Origin: Coenobita brevimanus
Lineage: Eukaryota > Arthropoda > Malacostraca > Decapoda > Coenobitidae
DNA length: 64,000 nucleotides
Reading direction: 5' to 3'
NCBI GenBank assembly: GCA_032717465.1
Contig: CM064671.1
Span: 58,614,660-58,678,659 of the forward strand
Below are positions 45,711 through 56,044 of the stretch, piece by piece. The notes below the pieces were generated by a model that made no database searches, was not told where the DNA came from, and saw only the letters and a program-made list of their open reading frames with translations. A program made the translations under genes and the position numbers. The stretch's first letter is position 1. The number at the start of each line of letters is the position of its first letter.

Positions 45711-45988
45711 AATATGGAGATGACACTCGCCATCATTTTCCTTTGATGTACTTCACCAAATATTTTGACACCACATGAGGCCATCATCAGGGAACAGACG
45801 GCGTATCATAGCAAAGAGCATAAATCGATTAAAGTACTAATGTTATGGATCTAAAGTTAATATGATTTTTTAAAAATCTGTGTCCAAGTCACCATGAAGT
45901 GATTTTTAAAAAACGTGAACTACATCAAGGGAAAATGTTAGCGATTGTCATTTCCATCTGTATTTGCCTTTAATGGATATTATTGGGT

Positions 45989-46048
<60 letters not shown>

Positions 46049-46319
46049 GAGAGATAGATAGATGGATAGACAGACAGATATAGATATATAAATATATTTT
46101 GAATGCAATGTAAATATTAGTTACATAATATATATTACATAAATTATGTATAATATATTTTATGTATTTTATATACTGTACATATGTTAAATATATCGTA
46201 TATCTATTATAAGAATTCGTGTGTGCATGTGTGTCTGAGTACACATGCTTTAATACAGACATTCATAGATCTGACATAAAGAAGGAAGCTACATCAGAGC
46301 AACAGTCAAAGATAACAAT
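45711..46319. other. No gene recognised; (TA)n at 45992-46045
   Basis: Unassigned DNA containing a pure TA array (45992-46045) followed by impure GATA/CAGA units to about 46085 and a TA-rich stretch to 46215. Confidence 0.6.
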
Positions 46320-46652
46320 CAAATGTCTTTTTCTTCTGTGTTCCAGTACCTATTCCATCAGATGCTCGAAGGTGGCCAGAGCGTTACACACCCCAAAGGG
46401 CATAACGTTAAACTGCCTGGGTCTCTTGCCATATGATAAAGCCGTTTTCTCCTTTTATGTGTCCGCCATCTTGACCTTGTGGTACCCAGACTTCAGGTCC
46501 AACGTCGAGAACCACTTCTCTCTGACCAGGGCATCAAGGGTGTCGTCCAACCTTGACAAAGGGTAGCATTGCTTGATGGTGATATCACCGAGGGCCTGGT
46601 AGTTCACTCATCACCTCCGTAAACCATCAGTCTTCTTCATCAGCCCAACTGC
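46320..46652 (-). pseudogene. Gypsy-like LTR retrotransposon, reverse transcriptase fragment
   Basis: Minus-strand codons, with breaks, follow the Ty3/gypsy RT order: VGLMKKTDGL near 46645, then a frame change and NYQALGDITIKQCYPLSRLD (~46600-46545), TLDALVREKWFSTLDLKSGY, KEKTALSYGKRPRQFNVMPF and GVCNALATFEHLMEYVL near 46345. The second half of RT with the catalytic YxDD box is missing because the fragment ends at about 46320. A SINE-1 copy splits it from the upstream part at 47013. Stops are present. The element is inactive. Confidence 0.8.
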
Positions 46653-47012
46653 AATTTTTTTTTTTTTTTTTTTAACGTGTCCGACTCTGGGCAAAGGCTT
46701 CAGGACCTACTTCTCGGGGGCAGTGACCTATCCCAAGGCCCAGTAGTCCTCCTACACCTCCACATGTCACCACTTTGGTGCTAACACCCACCAACCATAT
46801 TGAATACATGCTAGGGCTGTCTCATACAGGATTGGTGTATTGGTATTAGCGGGGGTATTTTTACGACATGTCGGCGGGTCATCTGGTAGATCAGGAAGGT
46901 CTGCTTTTAGGAAATTCAAATTCTTAATCTGTTCCCTGCCCCAGCCGGGATTCGATTCTGAGTCCATTAGGACTGCAGGCCGCCTCTCTACTGATTCAGC
47001 CACCGGCTCCCC
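46653..47012 (-). repeat. SINE-1 copy inserted in the gypsy-like element
   Basis: A complete minus-strand SINE-1: T18 tail in antisense at 46655-46672, body, then the tRNA-like head (A box TGGCTGAATCAG and B box region ATTCGAATCC on the minus strand) ending near 47012. It sits inside gypsy RT coding sequence, so it is younger than that element. The open frame ending in GWWVLAPKW is SINE translation, not a gene. Confidence 0.85.
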
Positions 47013-47687
47013 ATGGAGGTTGTATCTTTCAATTAGGCCTTGTCAGTGTAGCTCTTACATCACCTCCATCTCAAGGATGCGGGCTGGAGCTACTTTTTGA
47101 GGGGCTCCCTTTGTCAACCAATGATCACTTGTGTTGATGCAGTTTTCCACCATTTCATTGCATCCAAGGTCCAGGTTTCCTGTGGAAATTCATCAGCATA
47201 ATACACAAAAAGCCTTTTCAGTTTCTACATCTGCGGCTTCTTCAGGCACGGGGCACTCCTGGCAGAACGGTCCCACAATTGGTCAGTGAGTTCTTCCAAG
47301 GTTAACTACACTCCTTTTGCATGCACTGCTTAGTGGCTGCTGATAGACTTCATGGTCTAACCCTACAACTGTACTCTGATGCATCTTCTTAGTATGAAGC
47401 GAGAAGTTGGCTATGACGACTGGTATTTCTTCTGCTGCAGAATCAACCAAGGTCCTGCCCACCATCATTCCCTCTTCTGTCATGCTATGGCTCCTATGCT
47501 CCACCAATCCCAGGGCAGTGTGCAGTGTACTGTTGATCTTGCAGGGCAACAACACCTGTGTCTCAAAGGAGAAAACTTTGTTCCGTCAGGTCATCACTAG
47601 TACAGTTCTGTGCTCCATGGCCCTCAGCAGGACACTTCTTCCTCCTAGCCACATTCACATTGAGTGGAAGTCGAGCAGGCAGCAACA

Positions 47688-47818
47688 GGACACCAGATAA
47701 GCAAAGCCCAGGATACAGGGGTCAGGCAGCAGTGGGACACCAGATAAGCAAAGCCCAGGATACAGGGGTCAGGCAGCAGTGGGACACCAGTTAAGCAAAG
47801 CACAGGATACAGGGGTCA
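47688..47818. repeat. 47-bp direct repeat, three copies
   Basis: Units start at 47688, 47735 and 47782 with GGACACCAG(A/T)TAAGCAAAGC. They are nearly identical and lie in the gag region of the gypsy-like element. 47 is not a multiple of three, so the expansion breaks the frame. Confidence 0.95.
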
Positions 47819-48450
47819 TCTGTGTAGGCAACATACATAGCCAGGGTATCTTCTTTCCCTCCCAGCCTGTATCCTGACACCCGTTGGTCCCCTGAGCTCA
47901 ACACAGTGCCTGTGGCTTTACACAGCTGCTACGAAGTCTCTGGGAGCTGCCGATGATTCTCCACATCCAGCCACACCAGAATTTTCTCTGATCTGGTGTC
48001 AGTGACCATTGGACATGCTACTCCTTCAATCTCACCATCCTCCTCTGTGTGCCAGTCACTGGCACCTAATGGGAGTGTTGGGTGCTGATCCTCAGCCAAA
48101 CATTATTCAAGGACTTTGACCCTGTTACTCATTTCTTATATATCACTTATCACCTTTTCTTCCAGTGAACAGGACACCTCTTCCCTCAGTTCTCCTACCT
48201 GGTAGTGTATTCTCTCTACTCCATTGTACGCCATCTCTTGTCGCTTCAGTTTCCTGGTCATATCCTGCAACTCGTCACAGTTTGCATAGTGTTGTGCTTG
48301 GGCTTCTTTTTGGCCTTTTTCAAATATCTGATTTGTTGTTCTTGATATTTAATTTGTTCTACATGTTTCTTTTGGTCTGGATATTTCTTTTGTTCTTCCT
48401 GATAGTTCTTTTGTTCTTGGTAGGTTATTTGTTCTTTTTTTATATTTCTT

Positions 48451-48600
48451 TTGTTCTTGCTGTGCTTCTTGATATTTCTTTTGTTCTTGCTGTGCCTCAT
48501 GATATTTCTTTTGTTCTTGCTGTGCCTCATGATATTTCTTTTGTTCTTGCTGTGCCTCTTGATATTTCTTTTGTTCTTGCTGTGCCTCATGAGATTTCTT
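48451..48600. repeat. 30-bp tandem repeat in gag, five units
   Basis: Five units of TTGTTCTTGCTGTGCCTCAT followed by GATATTTCTT, in frame on the minus strand as EAQQEQKKYH-type decapeptides. Because 30 is divisible by three, the array kept the coiled-coil frame open. Confidence 0.95.
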
Positions 48601-48717
48601 TCGTTCTTCTTTATATTTCTTTTGTTCTTGATGTGCTCTCAAAACTTCGAGTATACGTGCCAGAGATATGTCCGCCACTTTGGCAGCCTGTGCACGTCTT
48701 CATCTCTTAAAGCATAT

Positions 48718-48732
48718 CCGTTCCTGACACCA
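48718..48732 (-). other. Putative tRNA primer-binding site of the gypsy-like element
   Basis: Minus-strand TGGTGTCAGGAACGG sits directly upstream of the gag start region. Similar TGGTGTCAG sequences follow the 5' LTR in many gypsy-type elements. Position fits; no tRNA was matched. Confidence 0.45.
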
Positions 48733-49260
48733 AATTGCTGCATTGTAGGGTTCATGGATACATCGAGCACGATAGCTAGGCAAACCAGAATGTTAATCAA
48801 AGGCTCCTCAACCTTGTAGGGTTATGTTCCTTCCAGGCAAAGCTGAGATACTCTAGCAAAAAACTGGCTCCCCCATCTTAACTCACTCAGTACTACTCGA
48901 TTACTGTCCGTTTTGTGACTGACTCAAAGGCAGAATGGTGCTCTTAAATACCAAGAACCCTACCACTAGTACAGTACAGAATATTCTGGAATCTAAGAGA
49001 GAACTCACATTTTCCCACGCAGTAATGCACTTGGATAAACAATACACAATGACAATAATGAAAGAAATAATTCCTAAGGTAAGAGAGAGAGAGAAAAAAA
49101 AACAGACATATCTAAATTTCTAGACTGTTCCTCACATCTCCAGATATAAACCACTAACCTAATCTAACGACACAACATTTAATTTCTAGAATGTTTCTCA
49201 CACCTAAAGATATAAACCACTAACTAATCCCACGGCACAACACAATCTTTCAGCACATAC
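48733..49260 (-). repeat. Putative 5' LTR of the gypsy-like element
   Basis: The region upstream of the primer-binding site, presumed LTR by position. It contains a 66-bp tandem duplication (about 49115-49180 and 49181-49245) with AATTTCTAGA and AGATATAAACCACTAAC in both units. The partner LTR was not found, so the boundaries are guesses. Confidence 0.35.
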
Positions 49261-49289
49261 ATTTGGGAAATAGTGCTCAATGACCTTAT

Positions 49290-50675
49290 CTAGGCTTTTA
49301 AGGAGCTTACATATCCGTCTTTGTTTTTTGTTTCAACAGTCTTTGGAAATATATCCAAGTTGCCTTCTTTCACTTTAATATTTGAGAGCCTCATTTATTT
49401 CTGCCAGATCCTTGTCTCCAGATAATAAATCTTCACTTCTCCCTTGCAAACTAGTACTGACCTTGTACAGGTATTAAAAAATGTCATGTAAGAGAACTTG
49501 ACACAACATGCTTCATCAGCTAGTAATTCACCAAAATCAAGTTTTTCTTAAAAAATTAAGAAGGTAAGCATTTCCTCCTAGTGTTCAGGCACTCTAGACA
49601 CCTTTCCGCTTTATAATCATCTGACTTCTATGTAGAGGATAAAGGCAACATGAGAAGATCACATTTCTTCATAAAGCATGGAAAACAATCGTGACTTTAC
49701 TGGTCTGCTTTTAATAAAGTTAACCATTTTCACAAAGCTGTCGAAAAAAGATTTCAGTTCGTATCCCAGTGTTTTTGTAACCAGTGCTTCACAATGCAAA
49801 AAACAATCTGGTGTAATAAAACCTGGATATTCTTTTTTGCTGATGATACAAAACCTTTTACTGAGCCACCATTGAAAGAGCACCATCCGTGCATATTCTT
49901 ACACACGATTTCCTTGTCAGACCAATCCTCTGCAAGCAAATGTATCTTACCCTGAAGTTTGCTCAAGTTCCCTGCAGCATAAGAGCTGTTCTACTATTTT
50001 GTTATCAGCAGTGTACCTGATGAACACTAGTAAATGTGCTTTTTCTCCGTCTGTGAATTCATCAACCTATAAAGCATTTACGTTCCTTTTCCAAGTTCAC
50101 ACACTTTTTCTATATGGAATGATATTTCTTTGATTATTCTACCAATGATATTATCTGAGAGAGAGTGATTCTATTCACTTCCTTTTCATCTTCAGAGAGA
50201 AACAGTGTCTTTGCTATAGCACGGCATGGTAGGATGACATATTAAACTATGTATGGGGCTTCTTTGTTTTTTTTATTAATTATGCTACTAAGTAGGTGAC
50301 TTTTTAGCCTTCTATGTTACTTTAACTTGCTACCCCCAAACAAGCCTTTGTGATTTATCATTTATTAGTGTTTTAAGGTCGTCCCACGATGTATCAGAAA
50401 GGTGAATATGCTTTATGATTAAAAGTGTCTTCATTGTACTAGCGACCATGCGTTCATTTGATACTTCAGTACCAGTACCACAAAAAACATAGTTTACGTC
50501 CAAATTCATCATCACACCAAGTGAACCCCATTGCCTTGTAGCGTTCCTGGTATGAGTGACGTGGCTTACTTCTGTAAGCCTTTACCTGTGTCACACTACA
50601 CTTGGGCCAGCAATAGCCTCCTAGGCTTATCTTCAACTATCACCTCACTTTCTGTAGCATCTTTTGACATATTTA
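49290..50675 (-). pseudogene. hAT-type transposase relic (BED-finger / ZBED5-like)
   Basis: Minus-strand remnant. From ATG near 50671: MSKDATESEVIVEDKPRR, then a stop, RHSYQERYKAMGFTW near 50565, and a decayed BED zinc finger, VFCGTGTEVSNERMVASTMK, with 'IIKHIHL' for the distal histidines near 50485-50400. Further on: GSVKGFVSSAKK near 49870, CFLHCEALVTKTLGYELKSF (~49810-49750) and VNFIKSRPVKSRLFSMLYEE (~49720-49665). The latter block is a hallmark of ZBED5/SCAND3-like hAT proteins. The C-terminal dimerisation region is eroded towards 49290. Multiple stops and frame changes. Confidence 0.7.
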
Positions 50676-50916
50676 CGATTTTTTATTGACAAACATCAAA
50701 TTACCAAGGGTTTGGGACCTATTAATACTAAAATGAATATTGTAACTTAAGTAACAGTCAAGGCCACATTGGCTCACTGCCTGGGCTTAAGAAGTGTAGC
50801 ATTGCAGATTAGTCGGTTTGCATTAAAAATAAGATGCCTCTAAACTTCCCTTCAGTGTGGCAGCTGACTATCATGTCAGAGTTCTATACATAATTATGTG
50901 AAACGCAATTGAGTGT

Positions 50917-50985
<69 letters not shown>

Positions 50986-51251
50986 TAATAATTAAACTGG
51001 CACTATTGAGCTGGGAGCAACACAGCTCGAGGTGAGAGACGCATACTGGCCTTTTCTCACTTATATCAGTGAAAAATGTACAGTATGTCTAATGGATCCA
51101 TGTGAGGGAATGCTCGGAACATAAGGTAACTATATAATATTTCGTGATTTGATGCAAGGGGTCCCGAATTTAGCTTTTCGTGAAAAATAGTCCGTCAATA
51201 GTCCAAAATGAGGTTGCTGACATTAACGAGAACGGCAACCATTCATAATCA
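50676..51251. other. No gene recognised; (TA)n at 50919-50982
   Basis: Unassigned DNA with one pure TA array. It is the 3'-side flank of LINE-D2 and holds the left copy of its target duplication at the end. Confidence 0.6.
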
Positions 51252-51379
51252 GCCACACAGACTTTTTTTTTTTTTTTTTTTTTCCGGCCTATCAACCATT
51301 GGGGCCGAAGCCCCTGGTTATTAAGGCCATGTATATATATATATGTATATATATTTAAAAACATATATACATATATATA

Positions 51380-51382
<3 letters not shown>

Positions 51383-51440
<58 letters not shown>
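51383..51440. repeat. (CA)n microsatellite in the LINE-D2 3' UTR
   Basis: 29 CA units. The matching place in LINE-D1 (35515-35545) has only interrupted CA/TA words. Confidence 0.95.
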
Positions 51441-51442
<2 letters not shown>

Positions 51443-52161
51443 CCATGCATACATACTGACACAGTTTCATGCAAACGTACATATATATATAATAATTTTA
51501 ATTAATTTTTTTTTTTTTGTATTTTTATTTTTGAATTTTTTCTTGGTTTTTTATTTTTTATACCTTATATTATAAAGAAAAACTAATCTAAAGACCCTAA
51601 AACTAATCACCTAACAGACAAATCGCTAACCTATACTAAATCCTACAGAGACAAATAGCTAGACCTACACTAATGGTAAAAATACCTCGACTAACAGAAC
51701 ATCATCGACTGCAGATATGTAATGCCTTTCTACATGACATACCTGCACTCATCACCTGGTAACTGTCAGTCGAGGCACAACCTAATATAGGGGACATCAA
51801 TATATGAAAGGGAACCAGACGAGTCAGGATCATTTCCATATACGTCAACTGTCGTCCCTAATTAGCATAACTTAAGCAAGATAGTATAATGTATTTACAT
51901 AATTTGTACAAAAAGTGAAGAACCTCGCCCAGCAGACCACCATCGACTGCAAGTGCCCAATACCTTTCTATATTGCACACTTGCACTCATCAGCTGGTGA
52001 CTGTCAGGCGAGGAACTTGGCTTAATGTAGGGGACATCTATATTAGAAATAGATCGGTGGGAGGAGGAACTATTTAAAATATGTCAACTGTCAACCCTAA
52101 TTAATATTACAATATATACATATTTACCGTTGATAAAAACCATAACCACACAGTAAAAAAG

Positions 52162-55100
52162 TCACATCACTCTGATCAGTCCGGTCTCTCTCAAGAAAGC
52201 CATCAATTTATCAGTCATAACAATTTCCCCATCACCCAGGATGGTGGAAAGGGTGAAGGGGACGTCTACTGCGTCGCAGTAATTTATAAGTGAAGCACGT
52301 TCACGAATAAATCGCCGACAGCGCAGGATGATATGACTGATAGATAACACCGCATTACAGATGTCACAGTGCGGTGGGAAGCGTCTTTCCATATATGGTT
52401 TTATGTGGGTTAAAATGGTGGCATTTAGCCGTAACCGTGCCAACACTTTTTCTTCTAGGCGACTGGGACGGTTGGCAGTGTCCCAGTCACCCAGGTACGG
52501 CTTACAAGTTGGAATATTTAGTCTGGTCCACTGACCTTGCCACAGAAGATTTATTGATTTCTTTCCGAGAGAGAGACTCGACCGTAGATCACGAGGAACG
52601 TCCCAAGTCTCCTCGAGCTCTACAGCCGACTTTGCAAGTAAGTCAGCCTGCTCATTGCCGTAGATACGACAATGACCAGGCACCCAGATCAGTGTGAATG
52701 ACTTGTTGCATGAATGCAACTTATTAACGATGCGGCCCTGGATCTCGTGAGAGTCCGTAGTGCAAGATGCAATTGCCTGAAGGGCTGATTTTGAATCTGA
52801 AAATATGACAAATGAGTCATGCCTAGAATTGAGAGCATAGTCTATGGCTTTGTCAATAGCAAAAAGTTCTGAAGTAAACACAGATGTATGAGTCGGCAAC
52901 CGATACCTGAGGGCACATTCAGTCGACCACACACTTGCACCCACACATTCACTCGACTTGGAGCCGTCGGTGTACAATTGATGGGACCCCAAGTGATGAA
53001 CAATGATGTTAAGAAACAAGTGGTGGACCTCCGCCTCCGGCGCCTTGGCCTTTGGTGCTGGGAGCCATGAGACATCCACTGTAAAGCTGGGTGGCTCCCA
53101 AGGCGCTATATTTTTAAGCACCAACTTGTCACAGTCACCGGGGTCCACACCAAGCTTCTGAGTCAGTAAGTGGAGGCGAGCGGCAAGTGGCTGACGCACC
53201 CCCCGCAGAAGGTGGTGGTATTGACGCAGGGGGGTACAGGCCACATTGCCGATATTACTTTTCCTTAATGTTCGTAACCCATACGAAAATGCCAGGTGGT
53301 CACGGCGAATACGGAGGGGAGGCACATTCGCCTCCACTTCCAAACGAGCTACACGGGTACACCGGACAGCTCCAAGACACATTCGCAAGCATTTATTCTG
53401 CAACACATCCAATCCTTTCAGCGTGGCATCAGATGCCGAGCCATACACCTGTGCGCCATAGTCTAGCTACAATCGAATAAGGGACTTATACACCATTAAT
53501 AAAGATTTTCTGTCGGCACCCCATGTAGTACCCGCTAGGTACTTAAGGACATTTAATGGTTTATCACAACGAGCAAGCAAAGTATTAACGTGAAGTTTAA
53601 AATTCATTCTGCGATCAAAGTGGAGGCCCAAAAACTTTACAGAATTTTGAAAAGGTACCGCTTGATTATCCAAAAATAAACGCAAATAGGGGACGTTACG
53701 AGTTGTAAAAACTACAGCGGCACACTTACGGACGGAAAACTTAAATCCCCACTGCAAGGCCCATTGGTGGACGGAGTCAAGGGCTGCTTGAATCCGCCCA
53801 GCCGAAAATTGTGCATTACGGGAGGAGTGCCATATTGCACAATCGTCAGCATAGAGCGAGTATTTAAGATTCCTGGGGATGGGAGCTGATGACAGAATAT
53901 CATTGATCATAATACTAAATAAAGTAGGACTAAGCACACTTCCCTGCGGCACCCTGTTTTCCTGGATAAATATATCCGATGTTACGTTACGGGGTAATTT
54001 GACAGAGAAAGTCCTGTCCCTTAAGAAATTTGAAATAAAAATAGGCAAATTTCCTCTTAAACCATAAGCATAGAGCCTCATTAATATACCGTGTCGCCAT
54101 GTCATGTCATAGGCTTTATGGATGTCCAAGAATACTCCTATCATGAATTCTTTATTGGCAAATGCCTCTGCAATACAATGCTCCAAATTCATTAAATGAT
54201 CTAGTGAACTTCTGTATTTACGGAAGCCACATTGTTGATCATTTAACAAATTCTTCGACTCAAACAAAAAGAAGCCTATTGTTTACCATCCGTTCCATGA
54301 CCTTACATAGACAAGAAGTCAACATAATAGGACGAAATGAAGTGGGATTCATAAGACGACCAGCCTCTTTGGGTATTGGTATGACGTGCGCAAAGTGCCA
54401 TGAGTTTGGGAACGTTCGAGACGCCCAAATCTCATTGTACAATGCTAACATCTTAATCAGGTTGTCCTGATTAAGATGCTGGATCATACCGTACGTGATG
54501 GTGTCTGGTCCAGGGCTGGTGTCTTTACAGGATTTAAGGGCAAGGAGCAGTTCATCTAGCGTAAACTCTTGGTTGTACGGGGAGTCTACGTCTTCTGTGG
54601 CAAAGTCTAATATCTGTAGCTCAGCCGTGCGTTTATGATGTTGAAAACGCGGGTCATAATTGGCTGAGCTACTTACATGAGAAAAACTCCTGGCGAGGAA
54701 GTTAGCAACGTCCACGGGCTCGTCATAGGTGGTGTTATTCACCTGCAAGGTGGTGACAGGGAAGTATGGGCTTTTATTATTTAATAATCTTATAGTGGAC
54801 CAGACTTTATGTAAAGGTGTTGTATGAGTCACCGTGGACACAAAGGACCGCCAGGAGTCACGTTTAGCCCTTCTTATTATTCTCCTTGCCTCAGCCCGTG
54901 CCTGTTTGTATGCAATAAAATTTTCCTCAGTGGGCTGACTATCAAAAATCCTGTATCTCCTATTGCGTTTTCTTAATGCTTGTCGGCAATCCGGCGTCCA
55001 CCAATGTGCCCTATGCTTCGCATGAACTGTAGAAGTCTTGGGAATAGCAGCCTCAGCTGCGTGTACTATGGATTGGGTTATATTTTCGACCTTAACATCT

Positions 55101-55447
55101 ATGGTCTCCCCAGATATATCTAAATTGGCGATCCTTGAGAAGGATCCCCAATCTGCTTTCTTATAGTTAAATTTTGGAGGTGGAGGGTCTGAAATGATGT
55201 CGCATGTATAAGAAAGACAGATGGGTAAATGATCACTTCCCAAGGAGTCGTCATAAGGATTCCATAAAAAATCTTGATGTATACCAGGGGAGGCCAAAGA
55301 TAAGTCAATGGCCGAAAAGTTACCAGTACGATCATCTACACGAGTCGCTCTACCATCGTTCAGAAGACAGAGGTTGAACTGTAGTATTAGGTTGGCTACT
55401 TGCTCCCCACGACCATCAATCCTCAAGCTACCCCATTGATAGTGATG
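52162..55447 (-). pseudogene. LINE-D2 ORF2 fragment: partial endonuclease, RT, RNase H
   Basis: Begins at the truncation within the endonuclease (HHYQWGSLRIDGRG) and keeps SDHLPICLS and all RT landmarks, including an intact SLYADDCAIWHSS polymerase box near 53845. The RNase H acidic motifs (LYTDGSKSS, IFSDSKSAL, GNEQAD) and the Cys/His tail are also kept. Two lesions differ from those in D1: a frameshift near 54262 (between NNRLLFV and FESKNLL) and a TAG in place of the AAG codon of D1 near 53466 (SLIR*LDYGAQVYG). Comparing the copies lets each lesion be called, because each copy is intact where the other is broken. Confidence 0.9.
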
Positions 55448-55507
55448 GCCACACAGACAAAAGGAAATGTCAATTTTCAATAGTTTGACTGCACAGATCT
55501 ACATCTT

Positions 55508-55655
<148 letters not shown>

Positions 55656-56044
55656 GTTTTATTGACCACAGCTACAAATGATCATACACATTATTTTAAA
55701 GATTGGTCCAGTAAAAGTACATATATAATAATACAATGAAATACTAAAAACAAATTACAACACCCTAAAGGGAATTCTTAGATAATACAGCGGCACGACA
55801 GTGAAAAGCACTGACTACACCTGCCTTTGTAACTCCAAGTAAATATAATGATACAAACTCTCACATCAGAAACAACGCCCACCCTGGATTTCATATCAAC
55901 TTCAAAGAAAAATCAAAGACACAAATGCTCAAAGTATATAAAACACGTACTCCTTAACTTAAAGTAATATGAACAATGACCTTTATGTACCCAGGAATAA
56001 CATATTCTTTATCTATTTACTTCTTTCCTTTAAACATTTATGTT
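55656..56044 (-). other. LINE-E 3' UTR
   Basis: About 390 bp of AT-rich sequence between the ORF2 stop and a (CTAT)n-type tail (GATA on the plus strand). No poly-A. Confidence 0.65.

Larger units (their letters stand above)
47013..48717 (-). pseudogene. Gypsy-like LTR retrotransposon, gag and protease-linker region
   Basis: Minus-strand remnant upstream of the RT fragment. From the 5' side: KVADISLARILEVLRAHQEQ (~48685-48625), then a glutamine/lysine-rich coiled-coil with 10-residue repeats of the EAQQEQKKY type. Broken gag follows (~48330-47600), and then an open segment 47555-47283 with LLPCKINSTLHTALGLVEHR and VVGLDHEVYQQPLSS, which resembles the region after the protease of this element type. 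A decayed start of RT lies near 47150-47020. An aspartic protease motif could not be located with confidence. Order (PBS, gag, linker, RT) supports one element on the minus strand. Confidence 0.6.
51252..55458 (-). mobile_element. LINE-D2, 5'-truncated sister of LINE-D1 with 11-bp target duplication
   Basis: The body, 55447 down to 51263, is flanked by the perfect repeat GCCACACAGAC at 51252-51262 and 55448-55458. It carries the 3' four-fifths of ORF2, the same ~880 bp 3' UTR with hairpin repeats (51685-52013) and an A-rich tail (T21 from 51263). Truncation falls inside the endonuclease at HHYQWGS. Minus-strand proteins differ from LINE-D1 at only a few percent of positions by eye. ORF1 and the 5' UTR are absent, as in typical abortive reverse transcription. 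Confidence 0.92.

Noticed and set aside
51170..51300. Minus-strand codons WLPFSLMSATSFWTIDGLFF resembling an ionotropic receptor pore exon upstream of the receptor
   Set aside because: No splice donor follows, a stop comes soon after, and the frame continues from the LINE-D2 tail and target duplication; likely coincidence.
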